A stretch of 20,649 nucleotides of DNA, taken from Lachnospiraceae bacterium UBA3821. Lineage in GTDB: Bacteria > Bacillota > Clostridia > Lachnospirales > Lachnospiraceae. The position numbers and the translations under genes are program-made. The stretch lies in assembly GCA_002368865.1 (NCBI GenBank), contig DFDT01000119.1, forward strand, positions 1-20,649, in the 5' to 3' direction. The number at the start of each line of letters is the position of its first letter. The stretch's first letter is position 1. Of the stretch, positions 1 through 7,332 are shown piece after piece. The notes beneath the pieces were generated by a model. It was not told where the DNA came from, did no database searches, and worked only from the letters and a program-made list of their open reading frames with translations.

Positions 1-400
1 CAACCTCAACGATAAAACGAACTGCAAGACGGGTATCCTTGTTCGCACCGCAGAAACCGTCTACAACATACAGCTTCTTATTGGACAGCTCTTCTACTGC
101 CAGCTTCTTACAAGCATCCCAAGCTTCCTTGGTTGCTCTGTGGTTATCATTGGGATACTCCTCAGAAGTCCACCAAACGGTGTCATGAGCCTTCTCATCA
201 TCCACAATGAACTTATCCTTGGGGGAACGTCCGGTGTAAATACCTGTCATAACGTTCACAGCGCCAAGCTCTGTAACCTGTCCCTTGTCGTAGCCTTCCA
301 GGCTGGGATCAGTCTCATCTTTGAACAGTTGATCATAAGAAGGATTGTAAACGATCTCTGTGGTTCCGGTGATGCCATACTTGGTCAAATCAATTGCCAT
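1..400 (-). CDS. pckA: Phosphoenolpyruvate carboxykinase (ATP), N-terminal part; runs off the left edge
   Basis: PEP carboxykinase interconverts oxaloacetate plus ATP with PEP, CO2 and ADP in the cytoplasm, at the junction of glycolysis and C4-acid metabolism. In anaerobic fermenters it often runs in the carboxylating direction. The 133 visible codons begin [10 protein letters not shown] and contain the ATP-type hallmarks [15 protein letters not shown] (about residues 62-76) and [18 protein letters not shown] (about 113-130). The rest of the protein, including the kinase motifs and metal site, lies outside the window. The ATG at 398-400 follows a purine-rich ribosome binding site (AGGAAAGAGG, about 409-418). 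A good promoter lies upstream, so the gene is probably transcribed from here. The assignment is secure; only completeness is unknown. Confidence 0.95.
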   Translation of the reverse strand, partial: MAIDLTKYGITGTTEIVYNPSYDQLFKDETDPSLEGYDKGQVTELGAVNVMTGIYTGRSPKDKFIVDDEKAHDTVWWTSEEYPNDNHRATKEAWDACKKLAVEELSNKKLYVVDGFCGANKDTRLAVRFIVEV

Positions 401-428
401 ATTTTTTAACCTCTTTCCTTAAAAATTT

Positions 429-461
429 TTTTGGGTCGTATCTTTTGTGGACCACCCAAAA
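429..461 (-). repeat. Inverted repeat in the pckA 5' leader
   Basis: Arms TTTTGGGT (429-436 on the plus strand) and ACCCAAAA (454-461) are perfectly complementary over 8 bp around a 17-nt loop. On the pckA transcript the hairpin would start a few nucleotides after the predicted transcription start. It is followed by an A-run and then a U-run before the ribosome binding site. It could be an operator, an mRNA-stabilising hairpin or a weak attenuator. The role is inference. Confidence 0.4.
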
Positions 462-469
462 CTTTTATT

Positions 470-498
470 ATTATACATGACCAAACCTATAAAATCAA
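470..498 (-). promoter_or_regulatory. Sigma-A promoter of pckA
   Basis: Read on the minus strand, a -35 element TTGATT (493-498) is separated by exactly 17 bp from a consensus -10 TATAAT (470-475). The start of transcription would fall near 463, giving a leader of about 63 nt before the pckA ATG. Confidence 0.7.
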
Positions 499-502
499 TA
501 AC

Positions 503-531
503 AAAACAGTTTAGCGAGAAAAATTTATAAT
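503..531 (+). promoter_or_regulatory. Possible promoter of the VTC-DUF4956-CotH cassette
   Basis: A consensus -10 TATAAT lies at 526-531, about 90 bp before the VTC ATG. The best -35 at 17 bp spacing is only AAAACA (503-508). The whole stretch 480-618 is very AT-rich, so chance matches are likely. The cassette must nevertheless start in this divergent region, because the upstream gene points the other way. Confidence 0.3.
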
Positions 532-618
532 TATTTTACAGAAAAAAGGGATTGCAAAAAAAAGAAGAATGCGCCAAAATATTTTATAAAAGACTATTAT
601 ATTAGGACAGGAAATAAA

Positions 619-1326
619 ATGAAGTTTAGAAATGAAATTAAATATCTCGGCAGCGAGGGTATGCTCCGCATTGTAGAGGCACGTATATCTCCATTCTGCA
701 TTCCGGATATGCACGGCGGACCGGACGGTCATTACACAATTCGAAGCCTGTATTTTGACGACCCCAAAGATTCCTGCCTCGCTGATAACGAAAGCGGTAT
801 AGATCCAAGATTTAAATATCGGATCCGAATGTATAATGGCAATACGGATTTTATTGTGTTGGAACAAAAGTGTAAAAGACACGGCATGAATCATAAACGA
901 GTCTGTCAGATAAGCGAACTTTTTTGCCGAAAACTGTTGCAAGGCGAATTTGACCCGGAGACGATCCCTGAAGAATTTTGTCCCCCTGCCTCCGAAGGAT
1001 TTCATCTTCTCATGGATTTCTACGCCGATTATCAGCTAAATCTCTTTCGGCCCAAAATTATAGTGGATTATGACAGGACCGCTTATCTGCACGATATCGG
1101 TAATGTGCGGATCACGCTGGATCGCTCGATCTCTGCTTCCGGGTCTGTCACAGAGTTTCTAGCCGAAACTCCTCCCCTCTCCCCCGTGATGCCTCCCGGG
1201 ATCCATATTCTTGAGGTGAAATATGATGACATCCTGCCGGATCATCTATATCATGCTATGGCGCAAACAGGCTGTATCCGTACAGCGTTCTCAAAATATT
1301 ATTACAGCAGACAATTCTGCGGATAG
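619..1326 (+). CDS. VTC-domain protein (putative polyphosphate polymerase)
   Basis: This 235-aa soluble protein matches the VTC domain, the catalytic fold of yeast Vtc4, which builds polyphosphate from ATP inside a beta-barrel tunnel. The expected basic and acidic tunnel residues are visible in order: NEIKY (E6, K8), SLYFDD (43-48), KYRIR (66-70), LEQKCK (81-86), RPKIIVDYDRTAY (144-156), NVRITLD (162-168), HILEVKYD (196-203) and SKYYYSR (225-231). It spans only the VTC domain, with no SPX domain and no membrane segment, so it should be cytoplasmic or peripheral. AGGA lies 6 nt before the ATG. The DUF4956 gene starts 12 nt after its stop, so the two are co-transcribed. The fold is well supported; the polymer made in bacteria with this cassette is not established from sequence. 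Confidence 0.88.
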   Translation: MKFRNEIKYLGSEGMLRIVEARISPFCIPDMHGGPDGHYTIRSLYFDDPKDSCLADNESGIDPRFKYRIRMYNGNTDFIVLEQKCKRHGMNHKRVCQISELFCRKLLQGEFDPETIPEEFCPPASEGFHLLMDFYADYQLNLFRPKIIVDYDRTAYLHDIGNVRITLDRSISASGSVTEFLAETPPLSPVMPPGIHILEVKYDDILPDHLYHAMAQTGCIRTAFSKYYYSRQFCG

Positions 1327-1338
1327 GAGTGATTTCAT

Positions 1339-2019
1339 ATGAGTTTTCAGGATATCTTTAAAAAATCTTTTCTGGAAGGTTATACCGGTACTTTGGACAT
1401 GCAGGACATCGTGGTTGCATTATTGATCACAGCTCTCATTGGCATGTATATTTTTGTGATCTATCATTTTGTGGCGGAAAAGTCTTTCTATTCCAAAAGC
1501 TTTAATATTTCCCTTGTCGCCATTGCAGTGATCACTGCTGCTGTTATTTTGACAATTCAAAACAGCATTGTAGTTTCCCTGGGAATGGTAGGCGCTCTTT
1601 CGATTGTCCGCTTCCGGACCGCCGTCAAAGAACCCCTGGATCTGGTCTTCCTGTTCTGGTCCATCTCCGTCGGCATCATATGCGGTGCAGGATTTTGGGG
1701 AATCGCAGTCACCTTGTCTGCTATCCTCACAGTCATTATTTTGTTTTTACAGCTTCTGCCGAATATAAAAAATCCTCTGCTGTTGGTGGTCACTCTTTCC
1801 GATCCTACTGCCGAGGAATATCTTCTGGATACCGTAGAAGCTTATACACGCTATCACAAGATCCGTTCCAGAAGCCTTACAGGCGGAAGTCTGAACGAAA
1901 TTATAGAAGTCTCTTTCCGACATAAAGGAGAGGAAACGGTACTGCTTCAGGATCTGGATGAAATAGACGGCCTTAAAACAGTTTCCCTGCTCTCCCACTT
2001 TGGCGAGACATTTTTCTAA
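1339..2019 (+). CDS. DUF4956 family membrane protein
   Basis: A 226-aa integral membrane protein of the DUF4956 family, whose molecular function is unknown. Hydrophobic segments lie at about 24-46, 56-74, 78-92 and 102-138. The family signature GALSIVRFRTAVKEPLD sits at 85-101, combining a membrane turn with conserved charged residues. The last ~80 residues (147-226) form a soluble, probably cytosolic alpha/beta domain. The SD sequence AGGAGTG overlaps the stop codon of the VTC gene, so translation is probably coupled. Its position between a VTC enzyme and a CotH-like kinase is a recurring bacterial arrangement. This suggests it is the membrane partner, perhaps an anchor or a translocation route for the VTC product, which is inference. 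Confidence 0.88.
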   Translation: MSFQDIFKKSFLEGYTGTLDMQDIVVALLITALIGMYIFVIYHFVAEKSFYSKSFNISLVAIAVITAAVILTIQNSIVVSLGMVGALSIVRFRTAVKEPLDLVFLFWSISVGIICGAGFWGIAVTLSAILTVIILFLQLLPNIKNPLLLVVTLSDPTAEEYLLDTVEAYTRYHKIRSRSLTGGSLNEIIEVSFRHKGEETVLLQDLDEIDGLKTVSLLSHFGETFF

Positions 2020-2053
2020 AATTACCTTATCAAAGTAAAAGGATCGCGCAACT

Positions 2054-3724
2054 ATGTTCACAAAGGCAAAATATATCCTGTTTATTCTCAACGTGATATT
2101 GATCTGCTGGTTTCTCGCTGTCGGTATTGATATGCGCCATTCTCAGGTCATGGGAATGACCCTGATCGATGCCGACCACATCAGCCAGATGACCGAAGGG
2201 CGCAATAGGATCGCTTATGATGACAGGCTCAGCATAAAACTCCAGGAAACTGCCCTTCCCTACAGCAGTTCCGACAATACTCTATATTTCCCCCAGAATG
2301 CCGCAGTGGACGGATGGGAGGGACAGCTTCATGCGCCTCGCGGATATTCTCTCCGTCTGTTAGAGGATGACGCTCTCGCTGATAAATCACAGGCCATTCG
2401 GGAAAACCATATTTTTTCTGTATACCTTGTAGGAAAGAAAGACTTTATCCCTCTGAATCTGATCATGACAGGCGCGCCGGTCATCAACATTGTGACCACC
2501 TCGGAGGAAGAACCGGAAGAAATCGATTACTTTACCGATCCAGACCGGTTTGTTTTTGAATCTCAGACAAATTACTATGGTTCCATTGATATATGGGATC
2601 CCGTCACTTCAGCGAACGATTATAATATTGCATCTGCTTATGTGAAATATCATACCAAGGGTGCCACAACCTCTGTCTTTGAGAAAAAATCCTACTCCAT
2701 TCATCTAAAAGATGATAACGGAGAAAGTCAAAAACTTCCTCTTCTCGGAATGAGAAAAGATGATGACTGGAAATTAAATTCTCTCGTAACCGACCCGACA
2801 TACCTTCGTGAAATGACCGCGGCCCAGCTCTGGGAGGAGTTTGCCTCTTCCAATACAGAAGTAAACGAATCCGGTTCTGCCATGCGATATGCAGAATTGA
2901 TAATCGACCATGATTATAGAGGACTCTACTGTCTCGTAGAACCTATAGACGCCAAAAAATTGGAGTTGGATGAAAATGACTATCTTTATAAAAGCGTGGA
3001 CGAATTATTGCCGGACTATGATGCGGTCATAGAATCTGCCGAAAATGATTGGCGTGTTGCCCAATCAATCCGTATCATGTATCCTGATTTTATTGAGGAT
3101 TACTCTTCTGCATGGTATCCTCTGTTAAATCATTACTCCGTTTTCCGGTATTATGATCCGGAAACCTATAGTTTTGAACGGGCTGAATCCTATATTTATC
3201 TTTCAAATCTTTGTGACAGGACCATTTTTAATCTTGTCACCAGCGCCAGCGACAATTCATTCAAAAATACTTATTATGCAGTCGATGTAGAAGATGACCC
3301 CACCTCTGTGGATTTTTCCTACAGGGCAAGAGAAATCCCATGGGATCTCGATTATACATTCGGAAACAGATATGATTACAACGCCAACCGCTTTACTGTT
3401 TTTGACCGGGATCATACCCACATCTATCTGTCTCCAACCTTCAATCAGTTACTGCATTTCAGTCCCAAGCAGGCAACAGAAGCCATTTTACTCCGCTGGC
3501 AATCGTGCCGGGCGTCTTTTCTTACATCCGAAAAACTGACCTCTTTATTTGAAGACAACCAACGTTTCCTCCGTGCCTCCGGCGCGCTCCTTCGCGAGCA
3601 AAACCGATGGCCGGATCAGCAGGTGACAGAAGATCTTCAGGATCTGACTGAATTCCAGCAAAAAAGAATGGAATGGCTGGATCTATATATCACGAATGGA
3701 ATGGGAATGTTTGAAGCTGATTAG
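2054..3724 (+). CDS. CotH-like kinase with N-terminal membrane anchor
   Basis: A 556-aa member of the CotH kinase family, named after the Bacillus spore-coat protein kinase CotH that phosphorylates coat proteins. A single hydrophobic segment (about 7-25) preceded by lysines suggests a signal anchor with the rest outside the membrane. Family landmarks follow: TGAPVINIVTT (139-149), a variant RGxSS-type segment with FEKKSYSIHLK (209-219), LLGMRKDDDWKLNSL (230-244), SASDNSFKN (397-405) and the metal-binding IPWDLDYTFGN (428-438) with the expected D-x-D. The usual arginine of the RG motif is replaced by lysine (KGATTS). An AAAGGA lies about 10 nt before the ATG. The stop overlaps the stop of the convergent peptidase gene. 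The family call is strong; the substrate and the ATP source outside the membrane are unknown. Confidence 0.87.
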   Translation: MFTKAKYILFILNVILICWFLAVGIDMRHSQVMGMTLIDADHISQMTEGRNRIAYDDRLSIKLQETALPYSSSDNTLYFPQNAAVDGWEGQLHAPRGYSLRLLEDDALADKSQAIRENHIFSVYLVGKKDFIPLNLIMTGAPVINIVTTSEEEPEEIDYFTDPDRFVFESQTNYYGSIDIWDPVTSANDYNIASAYVKYHTKGATTSVFEKKSYSIHLKDDNGESQKLPLLGMRKDDDWKLNSLVTDPTYLREMTAAQLWEEFASSNTEVNESGSAMRYAELIIDHDYRGLYCLVEPIDAKKLELDENDYLYKSVDELLPDYDAVIESAENDWRVAQSIRIMYPDFIEDYSSAWYPLLNHYSVFRYYDPETYSFERAESYIYLSNLCDRTIFNLVTSASDNSFKNTYYAVDVEDDPTSVDFSYRAREIPWDLDYTFGNRYDYNANRFTVFDRDHTHIYLSPTFNQLLHFSPKQATEAILLRWQSCRASFLTSEKLTSLFEDNQRFLRASGALLREQNRWPDQQVTEDLQDLTEFQQKRMEWLDLYITNGMGMFEAD

Positions 3725-5568
3725 ACTTCTGTCTCATGCTTCAGCCAGCCCCGTTCCTCTTCATTTAACCATGGAGAAATTTTGTCATACACTTTTTTCT
3801 GATATGCTGCCAGCTGTTCCACACTCTCCCTGGGGAGAATGTTCAGATCGACCGCCTCCATATCCACAGGCACCCATGTCAGTGTGTCGAAATGCATAAA
3901 CTGTCCATACTCGTTTTTCACATCATTTCTTGCCACCATAACATTCTCGATCCGGATACCATGACTTCCCTCTATGTATACCCCGGGTTCATTGGTGATA
4001 TCCATACCGTCTTCCAGCACTGCTTCTGCGGCATCCGCCGAAAAACGCCAGCGCATACTCTGCGGTCCTTCATGCACATTCAGAATATATCCTACCCCAT
4101 GACCGGTACCGCATTTATAATCCAATCCGATTTCCCAAAGCGGTTTTCTTGCCAAAATATCCAGATTTCTGCCCGAACAGCCGTGAAGCCATCTGGCGTT
4201 CGTCAGCTGTAGCATCCCCTGCAGTACCAATGTGTAATGCCGTTTCTGTTCATCCGAGATCGGTCCCAAGACGATCGTCCGGGTCACATCCGTAGTCCCG
4301 CCCATATATTGTCCACCCGAGTCAACCAAAAGCATCCCCTTTGAGCGCAACACAGCATGCCTCTCCGGCGTGGCTTCATAATGCATCATTGCCGCATTTG
4401 CCTCATAACCTGAAATTGTCGGAAATGACAGATCAATATATTCTGGAATTTCCCTGCGAAATTCCTCCAGTTTGTCCGCTGCCGAAACTTCCGTAATACC
4501 AATTTTCCCAATATTTGTCTTCAGCCAGTATATAAATTTTGTAAGTGCCACACTATCCTTCAGAAAAATCTGTTCCATATTGGCAAGTTCCACTGGATTT
4601 TTGATCGCCTTCAGACATTCTGTTGGATTATGTGCTGAGATAACTCCTGTCTCTCCAAGGCGTGTCTGCAAAGTTTTATACAATGTATAACTGCAATATC
4701 GTTCATCCAAAAGCACTTTCTGCTTTAGCGGTAATTCGCTCAGGAATGCCGTGATCTCATCATATTCCCGTATTTCAACACCGCACTTTTTCAAATGACC
4801 AACGCAGTCATAATTCAATTCCAACTGTAATCGCTCTGCACCGGGTACTGTTTCCGTACCTTCCACGGCTTCCTTATGAATAAACAAAACCTCCCTATTC
4901 GCATCCATATAGAAATAGGACATTGCCACCGGATTACATTCCACATCACAACCTCTAAGATTCAGAAGCCACATGATATCGTCAAGTTTTGTCAGCAGAA
5001 AGCCTTCCGCCCCGACAACCTTTTCACGCACATCGCATAGTTTCTCTGAAACACTTTTTCCCGCAATCTCATCCGGAATCACATAAGCACGTCCCGCAGG
5101 AAAAGCCGGTCTTTTCGTCCAGATTGTCTCTGCCAGATCCATTTTATAAACAAATCGGATTTTCTTCTCCTGCAATGCCTTCTCATACTTTTTTCCCAAT
5201 TTCGCCGAGATCGTTCTGCCGTCAAACCCAAGACAGCTTTCCTCCGGCATATGTTCTTTCAAAAATTCCTCTATGGTGGGAACCCCTTCCTCCTGCATCC
5301 GGTACAAGCTCACCCCGGTGCCCTCCAATTCCTTCTCTGCCTGAATGAAGTATCTTCCATCCGTCCAGAGTCCGGCTCCCTCCTGCCACACCAGGAGCGT
5401 GCCGTTGGAACCGGTAAAGTTACTGAAGTACTCCCGGGTTTTAAAATAATCACTGACATACTCCGAATTATGAAAATCCGATGTGGGGATCATATAATAG
5501 TCAATATGATATTCTCCCATCATTTTTCTTAATTTTACAAGCCTGTCCCGTATGATCTGATTTCCCAT
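3721..5568 (-). CDS. Xaa-Pro aminopeptidase, three-domain M24B (aminopeptidase P) family
   Basis: A cytoplasmic metallopeptidase that removes an N-terminal residue preceding proline. Its 615 residues match the long three-domain type, with two creatinase-like N-terminal domains (about 1-150 and 160-320) and a C-terminal pita-bread domain. The dinuclear metal ligands are all present: D416 and D427 (LLVDSGGQY to TTDVTR), H490 (GTGHGVG), E527 (NEPGVY) and E541 (RIENV). Catalytic-type histidines occur at H396 (AAMMHYE) and H499 (NVHEGPQ). It should therefore be active. The ATG at 5568 follows GAAAGGGAAGAG. It is the last gene of the minus-strand cluster, 48 nt after the 571-aa membrane protein. 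No signal peptide is seen. No terminator is visible before the convergent CotH gene begins. Confidence 0.93.
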   Translation of the reverse strand: MGNQIIRDRLVKLRKMMGEYHIDYYMIPTSDFHNSEYVSDYFKTREYFSNFTGSNGTLLVWQEGAGLWTDGRYFIQAEKELEGTGVSLYRMQEEGVPTIEEFLKEHMPEESCLGFDGRTISAKLGKKYEKALQEKKIRFVYKMDLAETIWTKRPAFPAGRAYVIPDEIAGKSVSEKLCDVREKVVGAEGFLLTKLDDIMWLLNLRGCDVECNPVAMSYFYMDANREVLFIHKEAVEGTETVPGAERLQLELNYDCVGHLKKCGVEIREYDEITAFLSELPLKQKVLLDERYCSYTLYKTLQTRLGETGVISAHNPTECLKAIKNPVELANMEQIFLKDSVALTKFIYWLKTNIGKIGITEVSAADKLEEFRREIPEYIDLSFPTISGYEANAAMMHYEATPERHAVLRSKGMLLVDSGGQYMGGTTDVTRTIVLGPISDEQKRHYTLVLQGMLQLTNARWLHGCSGRNLDILARKPLWEIGLDYKCGTGHGVGYILNVHEGPQSMRWRFSADAAEAVLEDGMDITNEPGVYIEGSHGIRIENVMVARNDVKNEYGQFMHFDTLTWVPVDMEAVDLNILPRESVEQLAAYQKKVYDKISPWLNEEERGWLKHETEV

Positions 5569-5580
5569 CTCTTCCCTTTC

Positions 5581-5597
5581 AGCCGGATTATTCGGCT
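5581..5597 (-). other. Small hairpin between the membrane-protein gene and the aminopeptidase gene
   Basis: AGCCG and CGGCT (5 bp each, 7-nt loop) form a short GC-rich hairpin in the 48-nt gap. On the minus strand it lies between an orphan AAGGAGG and the weaker SD used by the aminopeptidase start. It has no U-run, so it is not a standard terminator. It might tune translation of the last gene. It could also be chance. Confidence 0.3.
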
Positions 5598-5616
5598 CCT
5601 CCTTATCCCAAATGAC

Positions 5617-7332
5617 CTATCTGAAATAATATCTCCAATAATTGCCGTCTTCGGTCCTGCTTGCCCGGAATTCATTCTCGAGCCAATTCATCAGCCATGG
5701 GTCATTCAGCACCTCATAAGAAAGCTCGCCAAATCCCGCTGATACAACCACCACATCCGGATATTTATCCGGATTCAATTCCCAATAATAATACAATTCG
5801 TCTCCATAGGTAGGATCTGCCATAGTCGACGGCGCTGCCACAACCGTCGGCTTATACAGATATCCCAGCGTATCCACCACAGCTCCTCCGACAATCCAGA
5901 TCTTACTTCCCTCTTCAATGTACTCTTCCCACTCAATCAAACTGTCTCTCTGTCTGGCTGCTCCCTCTTCATCCGTAATGATCCCCATAGCAGGTCCCCT
6001 GCGAATCAATGCCAGATCCGAAGAGAGGGAACAGATCTGCGAATATCCGTAAATAGGAATATGAATATATACACACCGAAACATGATCAATGCCAAAAAC
6101 AAATAGATACCTGTGTAGAATGCCTTCTGCCCTCTTCCGCTTTGCCCTCTGTGCTCAATATATTGCATAATAGGCAACAGCAAACCGCAAATAGCTAACA
6201 AACCATAAGGCACCGATTGCAGAAAAGGATTGTCAGAAAGAATCAGTGTCGCAAGAACCTCACAGCCTCCAATCAGCAAAGCCGTATAAAACATGCACTT
6301 TTCCGCCTCATCCGTCAGGAACCTGATACATTGCCACCCCATCACAACCAGATACAGCAAAAGATATACATAGCCCCCTCTATGATCCGCCCGTATGATA
6401 TTACCAACCAGATAGACCAACAGGCCATACCATCCATAGATCAGTCCTTCTCTGATACAAAATGGCGTTTTATCCTGTTGTGCCTTTTTACTGATTTTCC
6501 TGACAAGTCCATATACAGCCGTCCCGCCACAGGCAGTTCCTATCAGAACCGCTGCAATTTTTAATAAATTTTTGAGATACGCTGTTGATTTTTCCAACGC
6601 GCTTACCGTATGCGTGGGTTCTACTGCCAGTGCAGATTTCAGACATTTCAGTATAACCTCCGGTGCGATCCCACCGAAATAATGCCATGCAACAATGGTC
6701 CCTATTACAATACACACACCGGTAAAGAGCCCGATCGCCATCTTCCGTTTTTCGGGACGAGAATACCTCCACAACAGGATGACCGCTGCAAAATACACAA
6801 CAATACAGGATGGATAGGACAATATCTCCAAACAAAGACTGAGCGCTGCCAGGATCACCCATCTTTTATGAGCGGATTGAAAATATTTCATCAGACATAA
6901 AAAAAGCATTGTCCCAAACCATAGCTGCATATTGGCAAATTCCGGTCCCATTACTTCCTTGGGTGACATCAACAGATAGAAAAGCATAATAAACGCAGCC
7001 GTCCTCTTCCCTGCAACCGGTCGAAAACAGACAAACAGCCCGACAGCCAGTAAAACGCGGATCAGCCATCCTACTGCCTGCATATAAACCACAATCCCTG
7101 TGGTAGCCCCTGTAAGCTTCATAAAAATACGGATCAAAAAAACATTCAAAAAAACGGATGTCTGATGTGGTTCCCACATCTGCGTGATCGGCTGATCTCC
7201 CAGGAATCTGCGATATGCCATTGATAACTGATATTCCATGTCATAATTGACATTCATGAATATCATGCAAAAGCTGATCCCCAATGCCAAAAGCAGATAG
7301 ACACGGTCAATTCTCTTCATTTTTTGTTCCAT
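5617..7332 (-). CDS. Polytopic membrane protein, GT-C glycosyltransferase-like, 571 aa
   Basis: I do not recognise a named family. Roughly ten or more hydrophobic segments run from about residue 11 to 435. The first extracytoplasmic loop carries acidic residues in NYDMEYQLSMAYRRFLGD (29-46), then WEPHQTS (53-59). This layout resembles GT-C glycosyltransferases that use lipid-linked sugars, but no diagnostic motif proves it. The last ~110 residues are hydrophilic, with VDTLGYLYKP and VVVVSAGFGE, and probably form an extracytoplasmic domain. The ATG at 7332 is preferred because AGGAG lies 5 nt upstream. A longer frame opening at 7389 lacks this. The gene overlaps the previous one by 26 nt, indicating translational coupling. 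A role in surface polysaccharide or lipid-linked sugar transfer is inference. Confidence 0.7.
   Translation of the reverse strand: MEQKMKRIDRVYLLLALGISFCMIFMNVNYDMEYQLSMAYRRFLGDQPITQMWEPHQTSVFLNVFLIRIFMKLTGATTGIVVYMQAVGWLIRVLLAVGLFVCFRPVAGKRTAAFIMLFYLLMSPKEVMGPEFANMQLWFGTMLFLCLMKYFQSAHKRWVILAALSLCLEILSYPSCIVVYFAAVILLWRYSRPEKRKMAIGLFTGVCIVIGTIVAWHYFGGIAPEVILKCLKSALAVEPTHTVSALEKSTAYLKNLLKIAAVLIGTACGGTAVYGLVRKISKKAQQDKTPFCIREGLIYGWYGLLVYLVGNIIRADHRGGYVYLLLYLVVMGWQCIRFLTDEAEKCMFYTALLIGGCEVLATLILSDNPFLQSVPYGLLAICGLLLPIMQYIEHRGQSGRGQKAFYTGIYLFLALIMFRCVYIHIPIYGYSQICSLSSDLALIRRGPAMGIITDEEGAARQRDSLIEWEEYIEEGSKIWIVGGAVVDTLGYLYKPTVVAAPSTMADPTYGDELYYYWELNPDKYPDVVVVSAGFGELSYEVLNDPWLMNWLENEFRASRTEDGNYWRYYFR

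Noticed and set aside
511..1005. 164-codon open frame on the minus strand opposite the VTC gene
   Set aside because: It lies antisense to a gene with clear VTC motifs, has no recognisable domain and no convincing ribosome binding site.
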